From assembly GCA_022759065.1 (NCBI GenBank), contig JAEMPZ010000115.1, forward strand, positions 1 through 5,968: a stretch of DNA of 5,968 nt, in the 5' to 3' direction. The notes below the pieces were generated by a model that did no database searches, was not told the DNA's origin, and saw only the letters and a program-made list of their open reading frames with translations. Of this stretch, positions 1 to 5,737 are shown one piece after another. Source of the DNA: Acidobacteriota bacterium. GTDB lineage: Bacteria; Acidobacteriota; UBA4820; DSQY01. The translations under genes and the position numbers were made by a program. Within the stretch, counting starts at the first letter, position 1. The number at the start of each line of letters is the position of its first letter.

Positions 1-24
1 CCTTGGCGCCTTGGTGGTGAATCT
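1..24 (-). repeat. Partial TTCACCAC-type intergenic repeat, cut by the window edge
   Basis: Read on the minus strand this begins AGATTCACCAC and continues into CAAGGCGCCAAGG. The first 11 bases (minus-strand reading of 14-24) are identical to plus-strand 4001-4011, and the rest is a diverged version of the CACAGAGG units found there (about 16 of 22 positions match over the TTCACCAC-headed part). It is therefore a second member of the family in the intergenic gap, in opposite orientation, and probably continues upstream of the window. Confidence 0.6.
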
Positions 25-64
25 TCCCGCTTTCCCCCGCCTCCTTGCGTGATAAAATTGGCGC

Positions 65-69
65 GGAGG
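65..69 (+). promoter_or_regulatory. Shine-Dalgarno for the ATP-grasp gene
   Basis: GGAGG lies 4 nt before the ATG at 74. The spacing is short but usable, and it supports this ATG as the start. Confidence 0.5.
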
Positions 70-73
70 CGCG

Positions 74-1342
74 ATGGAAGCGCGCGGCATTGTTGGCCAG
101 TTTCCCGACAAAGAGCTTCTTGATCGCAACCTGAAATGGCGGCGCTGGCCGCTGGCCCATTACGCCGTTCCCTTCACTCTCGCCAAGACGCAGCGCGCGC
201 TTTTGGCCAGGGCGGTTCCAGCCGTCTGCCGGGCCGCCGAAGCGGTTGTGGCGGCGTTTTCTGAAGACAAGGCGCTACGGGCGCTTTTCGGGTACGCCTC
301 CGAGCGCGAGAGGTTCATCCTCAAGGAGCCCGGCTACAGGCCGCTCATTCCATTGGGCCGGTTGGACGCTTACCTCTACCGCGATAGCGTCAAGTTCATG
401 GAGTACAACACCGACGGAACGGCCGGCTGGCATTACAGCGGCGGGCTTTCGGCGCTCTGGCGCGAACGTGCCGGGCTCAAGCCGGAGAGCGCGCCTCTTG
501 AAAAGAGGCTTCTCGAAGCCCTGCTTGCCTGTTACGGGCGCTGGAGCAAAGGCGCGAGCCCCAACACAATCGCGATTGCCGACTGGCGCAACGTCGGGAC
601 GCGGCCCGAGCAGGAGGCCTTGCGTCGTTTCTTTGAATCGCGGGGCTTCCAGGCAAGCCTTGAGGACCCATCCAACCTTCGCCACGAAGGCGGCCGTCTC
701 ATCGGAAGCCGTGGGCCAATTGACCTTCTCTACCGGCGCGTAGTGAGCGAAGAACTCTTTGCCCGAATTGGGGGCGTGAAGGGCTTTTTGGACGCCTATT
801 GGCACGGCGCTTTCTGCTGCGTTGGAAGCTTCCGGACCGACCCTGCTTGGAGCAAGATCCTCTTCGTAGTCCTTTCCGACCCCAAGTGGCGCTTCCTTTT
901 CACCAAGGCTGACGGCAAGGTCTTAAGCGAAGTGATCCCGTGGACGCGCCTGGTTTGCCCTGAAATGGCTGACACCGCAAAGGGGAAGGAGTTGCGGGCG
1001 CAGCTTTTGTTGGATCGCGGACATTACCTTCTAAAACCGGCCCACAGCTATCAGGGGGCCGGGGTCACCGCCGGGGCGCTGGTTTCGCCGGAGGCGTGGA
1101 AAAGCGCCGTCAATCTGGCGTTTTCCCAAGGAACGTGGGTTGCGCAGGAATACCTTGAACCGGTTCCGTGGCAGCCCCCGCACGACGGCCCCCGCCACTT
1201 CCTCCAGGTCGGGGCGTTCACGGCGATGGGCCGCTGGGCCGGGCTCATGGCGAGAGTCTGCGAGAGTCCCGTTATCACTCCCGATTCGATTGACAAGTTT
1301 CTCCCCGTGGGCGAAGAAGTTCCATGGGAAACGATATCATAG
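74..1342 (+). CDS. Circularly permuted ATP-grasp ligase, glutathionylspermidine-synthase-like
   Basis: A 422-residue protein with no signal peptide or membrane segment, so probably cytoplasmic. Residues 96-118 carry the family signature: R96-x-D98 followed by FMEYNTDGTAG (108-118). By analogy with E. coli glutathionylspermidine synthetase, D98, E110 and N112 would bind Mg-ATP. LLKPAHSYQGAGV (319-331) gives the ATP-grasp lysine K321 and a glycine loop; WVAQEY (355-360) is the usual nucleotide-contact strand; R394 in LMARV lies in the C-terminal family strand. Family members form amide bonds through an acyl-phosphate, typically joining a peptide carboxylate to an amine. The E. coli-type amidase domain is absent. 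The substrate is unknown, and I would not call it GspS: polyamine, peptide-tailoring or wall-related ligation are all possible. The stop is 12 nt before the peptidase gene, implying co-transcription. The fold assignment is fairly sure, the function is not. Confidence 0.8.
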   Translation: MEARGIVGQFPDKELLDRNLKWRRWPLAHYAVPFTLAKTQRALLARAVPAVCRAAEAVVAAFSEDKALRALFGYASERERFILKEPGYRPLIPLGRLDAYLYRDSVKFMEYNTDGTAGWHYSGGLSALWRERAGLKPESAPLEKRLLEALLACYGRWSKGASPNTIAIADWRNVGTRPEQEALRRFFESRGFQASLEDPSNLRHEGGRLIGSRGPIDLLYRRVVSEELFARIGGVKGFLDAYWHGAFCCVGSFRTDPAWSKILFVVLSDPKWRFLFTKADGKVLSEVIPWTRLVCPEMADTAKGKELRAQLLLDRGHYLLKPAHSYQGAGVTAGALVSPEAWKSAVNLAFSQGTWVAQEYLEPVPWQPPHDGPRHFLQVGAFTAMGRWAGLMARVCESPVITPDSIDKFLPVGEEVPWETIS

Positions 1343-1348
1343 AAGGAG
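1343..1348 (+). promoter_or_regulatory. Shine-Dalgarno for the S9 peptidase gene
   Basis: AAGGAG begins directly after the TAG stop of the ligase gene and lies 6 nt before the ATG at 1355. It fixes that start and shows the second gene has its own ribosome entry site within the shared transcript. Confidence 0.8.
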
Positions 1349-1354
1349 AACACA

Positions 1355-3997
1355 ATGAAGCGCGCAGCCGTTTTGATCGTAGCCCTATTGCTTGCAACAG
1401 TAGCCGCATTCAGGGCGGAAGAGAAGGGGAGCGCGCAAAGCGCTCCTGTTACAACATGGCTTGTGGCAAGCGGCTTGGAAGTTCCGCCCGCTGTCTACGG
1501 TAAAGAGTCCAATGAGGATTCGGCGCGGCGCCTCCTCGGGCAGCAGACGCTCGATCCGGCGAACCTCTGGCCAAAAGAGGGCGAAAGCCTTGAATGGAAG
1601 CCCGGCCAGACCGCGCGCTGGCAGGCCATCTCGGAGAAGGGCGGAAACGCGCGCGGAAGCGGCGGTCCGCTTCTCTATGCCGCGACCTACCTGCGCGTTG
1701 ACAGATGGACGAAGGTTACATTAAGGCTTGAATCGAAAGAGGCCCTGGCCGTTTACCTTGACGGCGCTCGCTTAGCGGAGAGGTTTTCTCCCCCCGCGCA
1801 AGGGAAGGACTCTGGCTTGTCGGCTGAGCTTAAACTCCCGACCGGACTTCACCGGCTATTGGTCGCGGCGTGCTCTTTTGACAAAGAAGCCACCCAATTC
1901 ACGGCCAAGCTGGAAACTTCGGACTCAAGTAACGCGCCGCTGCCGGATGTTACCCTTTTGGCGATTCATCCGCTCTCGGAGAGCGACGTGCTCGCTGCGC
2001 CCTTTGTTTCGGACATAGCCGTGGCTGGTGACGGAAGCAAGGTGGCGCTCGTTGAAAGGCGTACCGACGTGGCAGCCGACGCGAGGCCGGCGAGCCTGGA
2101 ACTCAGGGACGCGAAGGACGGCCACCTCATAACCGATTACCGCGCGGCGAAAGGGCTCGGTTCCCCATACTTTTCCGGCGACGGGCGCAGGCTCGCCTTT
2201 ACGGCGGCGAATGCGCTGGACCACGAGACAAAGGACCTTTGGATGATGGACATTTCCAGCGGCTCGGTGGAGAAGCTCGCCGAAAAGTTGCGGGAAATCA
2301 AGAACGTTCAATTCTCTCCCGATGGCCAGTTCGTCTATTTCATGGCTCTCGCGCCAAAGGAAAAATCCGAAAAAGCCCCGCCCTACGAGCGCTTCGTGGA
2401 ACCGTGGCAGAGGCTTTCCGATTGGGATGACAGGCCGCAGGTTTACCAACTGTCCATTAAAGACCGCGTGTCGCGGCCCCTCACGCTCGGCCGCACCAAC
2501 GTAGAAGACTACGCCCTGAGCCGCGACGGCTCGCGCCTCGCGGTGGTTCGAGGCGTGGCGGTCGAGCATCGCCCATACCTCGTCATGGAGGTATGGCTAT
2601 ACGACCTTCGAAGCGGAGAGTCGAGGCGCCTCCTTTCCTGGGAACGCTGGCCCCACATGAGCGAGGTGGCCTTTTCTCCAGACGGCAAGAACCTGGCGCT
2701 GACCGCCCCTCCCGCGGACATGCCTCCCGGAGGGCTGAAACCCAAGGAGCACATGGGCTTTGACCTTCAACTTTTCGTGATGGACCTTGAAAACCCAACG
2801 CCGGTGAACATTACCGAAGGGCTCAGGGCCACGGTCACCTCCGATGTGATCGGCGCGTTGCCGGGCAGAAGAAACCTCTGGTGGAGCCCGCGAGACGGGC
2901 GCATTTACTTCGTCGCCACCGACCGCGACCGCGTTCGCCTCTATCGCTGCGGCAAGGACGGCAAAAACATGGAGCCCGTGCCTCTCCCAGACGCCTGCCT
3001 CGGAAGCCCCGACATGTCGGCTGACGGCTCGCTCTTCGTTTACAACGGCTCCTCCTTCGGCACGTTCTGGACCGTTCGCGCTGCCGACCTCGCGACGGGC
3101 GGCATGCGCGACATACTTGCGCCTGGGCGCGACGTCTTCTCTCGCGTCGAGCTTGGGAGCAACGAGTCTTTCGACGTCCTTTCGAGGGATGGCGTCCCGC
3201 TCCAGGGCTGGCTCTTCTATCCCCCGAATTTCGACGCGAAAAAGAAATACCCGATGATCGTCGCCTACTATGGCGGCGCGATGCCCTACGCCGAGTGCTT
3301 CCGGCCCGAGTTCTTCTGGCTTGCCGGGCAGGGCTACGTCGTCTATCTAGTCACGCCAAGAGGCTCAATCGGCTACGGAAGGGAGTTTGCCGACGCCCAC
3401 ATTGACGACTGGGGCGAGCTTGCCGGCGCGGACATCGTTGACGGCGTAAAGGCCGTCCTGAAGCACAAGCAGTTCGTGGACCCAAAGCGAGTCGGCTGTT
3501 ACGGGGGCTCTTACGGCGGCTTCATGACGCTCTACCTTGTCAGCCACAGCGATCTCTTCGCCGCGGCGGTGGACTTTTTCGGCATCAGCGACATCACCAG
3601 TTACTGGGGCGCGGGCTGGTGGGGCTGGGGCTTTGATTACGGCGACACGGCGCTCGCGAACGCCTACCCGTGGAACAGGCGCGACATCTTCGTTGACCGC
3701 TCGCCGATTTACAGCGCGGACAAGATCCATTCCCCGCTGCTTCTGCTGCACGGCGACTCGGATACTAATGTCCCCACCGAGGAGTCGGACCAGATTTTCA
3801 GCGCGATGCGAGTGCTCGGGCGCACTTGCGAGTACGTCCGCTTCGCGGGCGAGGACCACGGCATCAGTGGCCGCCCGAGCAACCGCGTCGCCAGCGAAAC
3901 GATGATGCTCGAATGGTTCGACCGCTTCCTCAAAAACCAGCCGGAGGCATGGCAAGAGCGGTGGAAGAACGACAAGCCGCCAATAGAGAAGGAGTAA
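1355..3997 (+). CDS. Exported S9-family (prolyl oligopeptidase/DPP-like) serine peptidase
   Basis: An 880-residue protein. Residues 1-21 look like a Sec signal peptide: K2-R3, a hydrophobic stretch to A18, and a likely cut at about 17-21. There is no twin-arginine motif and no lipobox cysteine. Residues about 75-190 look like an extra beta-sandwich domain (YLRVDRWTKVTLRLES, then AVYLDG). A beta-propeller spans about 200-600, with TolB/PD40-type repeats such as FSGDGRRLAF (near 272), FSPDGQFVYF (near 320), FSPDGKNLAL (near 440) and MSADGSLFVY (near 553). The alpha/beta-hydrolase domain runs from about 610 to the C-terminus. It contains PRGSIGYG (668-675), the nucleophile elbow GGSYGG with S719, D803 in HGDSDTNVP and H835 in EDHG, so the catalytic triad is complete. 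Relatives cut short peptides, often releasing dipeptides or acting after proline, in the periplasm or outside the cell. Exact specificity (DPP-like or acylaminoacyl-peptidase-like) cannot be assigned; I see no clear DPP IV double-Glu motif. Confidence 0.92.
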   Translation: MKRAAVLIVALLLATVAAFRAEEKGSAQSAPVTTWLVASGLEVPPAVYGKESNEDSARRLLGQQTLDPANLWPKEGESLEWKPGQTARWQAISEKGGNARGSGGPLLYAATYLRVDRWTKVTLRLESKEALAVYLDGARLAERFSPPAQGKDSGLSAELKLPTGLHRLLVAACSFDKEATQFTAKLETSDSSNAPLPDVTLLAIHPLSESDVLAAPFVSDIAVAGDGSKVALVERRTDVAADARPASLELRDAKDGHLITDYRAAKGLGSPYFSGDGRRLAFTAANALDHETKDLWMMDISSGSVEKLAEKLREIKNVQFSPDGQFVYFMALAPKEKSEKAPPYERFVEPWQRLSDWDDRPQVYQLSIKDRVSRPLTLGRTNVEDYALSRDGSRLAVVRGVAVEHRPYLVMEVWLYDLRSGESRRLLSWERWPHMSEVAFSPDGKNLALTAPPADMPPGGLKPKEHMGFDLQLFVMDLENPTPVNITEGLRATVTSDVIGALPGRRNLWWSPRDGRIYFVATDRDRVRLYRCGKDGKNMEPVPLPDACLGSPDMSADGSLFVYNGSSFGTFWTVRAADLATGGMRDILAPGRDVFSRVELGSNESFDVLSRDGVPLQGWLFYPPNFDAKKKYPMIVAYYGGAMPYAECFRPEFFWLAGQGYVVYLVTPRGSIGYGREFADAHIDDWGELAGADIVDGVKAVLKHKQFVDPKRVGCYGGSYGGFMTLYLVSHSDLFAAAVDFFGISDITSYWGAGWWGWGFDYGDTALANAYPWNRRDIFVDRSPIYSADKIHSPLLLLHGDSDTNVPTEESDQIFSAMRVLGRTCEYVRFAGEDHGISGRPSNRVASETMMLEWFDRFLKNQPEAWQERWKNDKPPIEKE

Positions 3998-4000
3998 GTC

Positions 4001-4035
4001 AGATTCACCACAGAGGGCACAGAGGACACAGAGGG
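4001..4035 (+). repeat. TTCACCAC-headed repeat with three tandem 9-mers
   Basis: AGATTCAC is followed by three adjacent nonamers: CACAGAGGG (4009-4017), CACAGAGGA (4018-4026) and CACAGAGGG (4027-4035). Because 9 is a multiple of 3, the plus strand translates in one frame as repeated His-Arg-Gly, a common source of spurious small proteins. It starts 3 nt after the peptidase stop codon (AGATT) or 6 nt after it (TTCACC). I recognise this as a widespread intergenic repeat type; that recognition is from memory. Confidence 0.8.
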
Positions 4036-4036
4036 C

Positions 4037-4066
4037 GGATGATTGATGACGGATGATAGATGATGG
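4037..4066 (+). repeat. Four degenerate tandem heptamers (NGATGAT)
   Basis: GGATGAT, TGATGAC, GGATGAT and AGATGAT follow one another (4037-4064), ending in GG. Only the first base and one final base vary. This resembles the short heptanucleotide tandem repeats found between genes in some bacteria. Copy number in such tracts tends to vary between strains. Confidence 0.65.
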
Positions 4067-4075
4067 CAAGATTGA

Positions 4076-4120
4076 GCCCGCCGTTGATTTCAACCAGCCA
4101 TAGCTCGCGAATCGACGGGC
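4076..4120. other. Possible imperfect stem-loop inside the repeat island
   Basis: GCCCGCCG (4076-4083) can pair with CGACGGGC (4113-4120) at seven of eight positions, leaving a 29-nt loop. A smaller GTTGA/TCAAC hairpin (4083-4094) competes with it. There is no T-run after it on either strand, so it is not a convincing intrinsic terminator. It may just be part of the repeat unit. Confidence 0.3.
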
Positions 4121-4133
4121 AACAGAGGCAACG

Positions 4134-4192
4134 GATTCCGGGGACACGATACTCATTTCGGTTTTGATTCCGGGGACACGATACTCATTTCG
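4134..4192 (+). repeat. Two perfect 27-nt direct repeats, possibly RAYT/IS200-associated
   Basis: Identical 27-mers occupy 4134-4160 and 4166-4192, separated by GTTTT, giving a period of 32 nt. The core is GGGGACACGATACTC and each copy starts GATTCC. Similar GGGGACAC-ATACT sequences are, as I recall, common next to Y1 (IS200/REP-associated tyrosine) transposase genes, which use single-stranded repeats as targets. No transposase lies in this window. The repeat itself is directly seen; the transposase link is inference from memory. Confidence 0.85.
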
Positions 4193-4230
4193 CCCTCTAT
4201 GGTCCCTGTGTCTCTGTGGTGAAAAAATCT
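4193..4230 (-). repeat. Inverted, diverged copy of the TTCACCAC repeat
   Basis: Read on the minus strand, 4223-4193 starts TTCACCACAGAG (identical to 4004-4015) and continues with worn CACAGAG-type units ending CATAGAGGG. Upstream of it the minus strand reads AGATTTT, matching the AGATT that precedes the plus-strand copy except for a four-base T insertion. The repeat lies immediately after the tatA stop codon and abuts the second 27-mer. Confidence 0.75.
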
Positions 4231-4503
4231 CTACAGCTTTTGTCCGCACTTGGGGCAGAAGGAGGAGTCGGGGTCGGGGACGGGAGCGCCGCACTTGGGG
4301 CAAACGCTTGGGGTGGCGGGCTTTTTGTCGTCGCCCATGCCGTCCTTCATCTCCTGCTTGAAGTTCTTGATGGTCTTGCCCATGGCGGCGCCTAGCTGCG
4401 GCAGCTTGGTGGCGCCGAAGAGCAGCATGACGATGATGAGAATGATGATCAGTTCTGGCGTGCCTAGCGAACCAAAGAGAGCGAGGGCGGGTAAGGCGTT
4501 CAT
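4231..4503 (-). CDS. tatA: TatA/TatE-family translocase subunit with a C-terminal zinc ribbon
   Basis: A 90-residue protein. Residues 15-29 (TPELIIILIIVMLLF) form the short TatA membrane helix. LFGATKLPQLG (28-38) is the hinge, with the conserved FG, and residues 39-55 form the amphipathic helix with F48 at the place of E. coli TatA F39. TatA-type proteins assemble into the pore or membrane-weakening patch that exports folded proteins carrying twin-arginine signals. The tail is unusual: C68-x2-C71-x11-C83-x2-C86 (CPKCG twice) is a typical zinc ribbon, where ordinary TatA has an acidic disordered tail. E17 sits where TatA and TatB differ in E. coli (Gln versus Glu), but the short length favours TatA/E. 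The start is backed by AAGGAG 5 nt upstream. No tatB or tatC is in the window. It is the last visible gene of the purN-tyrS group. Confidence 0.88.
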   Translation of the reverse strand: MNALPALALFGSLGTPELIIILIIVMLLFGATKLPQLGAAMGKTIKNFKQEMKDGMGDDKKPATPSVCPKCGAPVPDPDSSFCPKCGQKL

Positions 4504-4508
4504 CTCTT

Positions 4509-4515
4509 CTCCTTT
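4509..4515 (-). promoter_or_regulatory. Shine-Dalgarno for tatA, touching the tyrS stop
   Basis: AAAGGAG on the minus strand (4515-4509) overlaps the last bases of the tyrS TAA codon (4516-4514) and ends 5 nt before the tatA ATG. Ribosomes ending tyrS would sit on this site, which favours coupled translation. Confidence 0.75.
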
Positions 4516-5737
4516 AACGGACGATAAGCCGTCTGCGCTTCAGTTTTCCCACTTTAAGAATGTACTCTCCGGGATGGCTCTGGTCGAAGGCGGCGTTGAA
4601 ATTGGTAATCTTCTCGCCGTCGAGCGTGACGCCGCCCTGCTGCATGAGCCGCTTCGCCTCGTTGGCCGACGGCGCCATGCCCAATTGAGTGATCAGCTTG
4701 TAATACAAGGCCGGCTCTGGCTTTATTGGCAGCAGGCTCTCTTCAATCTCTTCTGGGTTCTCGCGGCGCGTGAAGACGCGCTCGAAGTGCTCGCGGGCGG
4801 CGGCCGCTGGCGCTTCGCCGTGGTAGTAGCGCACGAGCGTCGTGCCAAGCGATTTTTTCGCCTCCATGGGATGAATCCTTCCGGAGGCTACGTCGGCCTT
4901 CATCTGCTCGATCTCCGTGGGGCAGAGGTCGGTGCACAGAAGCCAGTAACGCCACATCATCTCGTCGCTTAAGCTCATCACCTTTCCGAAAATGTCCTTC
5001 GGGTCTTCGTTTATGCCGATGTAGTTGCCGAGGGACTTTGACATCTTCTCTACGCCGTCGGTTCCTTCGAGAAGCGGCATCGTGAGGACGACCTGCTCCT
5101 CAAGGCCGTATTCGCGAAGTATGTCCCGGCCCACTAGAAGATTGAATAACTGATCGGAACCGCCCAGCTCGACGTCGGCCTTCAGCGCCACCGAGTCGTA
5201 AGCCTGCGCGAGCGGGTAGAGAAATTCGTGGATGTGGATCGGCTGGCCCGACTTGTACCGCTTCTCGAAGTCGTCGCGTTCCAACATCCTTGCGACGGTG
5301 TATTTTCCGGCGAGCCTTATGAAACCTTCGGCGCCCAATGGCGAGAGCCATTCAGAGTTGAAGCGTACCTGGGTCTTCTTCGCGTCCAGTATCTTGAAAA
5401 CCTGCTTCTTGTAGGTCTCGGCGTTGGCGAGAACCTGCTCGCGCGTCAGTTGAGGCCTGGTGGCCTTCTTGCCGGTAGGGTCTCCGATCATTCCGGTAAA
5501 GTCGCCGATGACGAAAACGACCTGATGGCCAAGATCCTGGAAGTGCTTCATCTTTCTAAGGACGACCGTGTGGCCAAGATGGAGGTCTGGCGCCGAGGGA
5601 TCGAAGCCCGCCTTCACAACCAGGGGCTTCTTGGCGGCGGCGGAGCGCGCCAGCTTTTTGGCCAAAAGCGTGGCGTCAACCAGGTTGCAGGCGCCCTTGG
5701 CCAGATAGTCCAGTGCTTCATCCGGGGTGAGGTTCAT
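4514..5737 (-). CDS. tyrS: Tyrosyl-tRNA synthetase, class Ic
   Basis: A 407-residue cytoplasmic enzyme that charges tRNA-Tyr with tyrosine using ATP. The class I signatures are both present: HLGH (53-56) and KMSKS (231-235). The tyrosine pocket is recognisable in Y174-x3-Q178-x2-D181, and [10 protein letters not shown] (190-199) supplies Q196. [12 protein letters not shown] and [12 protein letters not shown] (78-89) are typical. The last 70 or so residues form an S4 RNA-binding domain ([16 protein letters not shown]). The KAGFDP sequence at 42-47 and the length match the TyrZ/TyrS2-like branch rather than the E. coli-type branch, which is my judgement by eye. Its ATG overlaps the purN stop as ATGA, and tatA follows after 10 nt. 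All catalytic motifs are intact, so it should be functional. Whether it is the only TyrRS in the genome cannot be seen here. Confidence 0.96.
   Translation of the reverse strand: MNLTPDEALDYLAKGACNLVDATLLAKKLARSAAAKKPLVVKAGFDPSAPDLHLGHTVVLRKMKHFQDLGHQVVFVIGDFTGMIGDPTGKKATRPQLTREQVLANAETYKKQVFKILDAKKTQVRFNSEWLSPLGAEGFIRLAGKYTVARMLERDDFEKRYKSGQPIHIHEFLYPLAQAYDSVALKADVELGGSDQLFNLLVGRDILREYGLEEQVVLTMPLLEGTDGVEKMSKSLGNYIGINEDPKDIFGKVMSLSDEMMWRYWLLCTDLCPTEIEQMKADVASGRIHPMEAKKSLGTTLVRYYHGEAPAAAAREHFERVFTRRENPEEIEESLLPIKPEPALYYKLITQLGMAPSANEAKRLMQQGGVTLDGEKITNFNAAFDQSHPGEYILKVGKLKRRRLIVR

Larger units (their letters stand above)
4001..4230. repeat. Composite repeat island filling the gap between convergent genes
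   Basis: The gap between the two convergent stop codons is 3998-4230 and is nearly all repeats. Outer inverted arms (4001-4035 and 4193-4230) enclose tandem heptamers, a possible stem-loop and two direct 27-mers. No gene, start codon with ribosome site, or transposase fragment is visible inside. It could be a non-autonomous mobile unit, or independent repeats that accumulated at a tolerated site between gene ends. The inverted arms could also slow or stop transcription from both sides, but the loop of about 157 nt is far too long for a normal intrinsic terminator. Confidence 0.55.

Noticed and set aside
31..58. Possible promoter, TTTCCC (31-36) and TAAAAT (53-58), before the ATP-grasp gene
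   Set aside because: The TAAAAT is a fair -10 box, but the -35 matches only three of six consensus bases, and the true promoter could lie left of the window.
1355..1420. Tat export signal on the S9 peptidase, given the nearby tatA
   Set aside because: The N-terminus has Lys-Arg at positions 2-3 but no twin-arginine SRRxFLK-type motif, so a Sec signal fits better.
1925..2569. Minus-strand open frame of 214 codons
   Set aside because: It is wholly antisense to the S9 propeller, whose plus-strand frame has clear FSPDG repeats. No ribosome site or family motif supports it.
4001..4230. CRISPR array
   Set aside because: There are only two copies of the 27-mer with a 5-nt spacer and no cas genes. 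Spacer length and copy number do not fit.
4221..4246. T-run on the minus strand after tatA as an intrinsic terminator
   Set aside because: The minus strand has TTTTTT after the tatA stop, but only a weak AAAAGC/GATTTT pairing precedes it with no GC-rich stem.
3365..4303. Long minus-strand open frame of 312 codons
   Set aside because: It runs antisense to the catalytic domain of the S9 peptidase and through the repeat island, where it translates the repeats as Leu-Cys-rich sequence. It is an open-frame artefact of GC-rich coding DNA.
4250..4972. Plus-strand open frame of 240 codons
   Set aside because: It lies antisense to tatA and tyrS, both of which have strong motifs, and has no recognisable domain.
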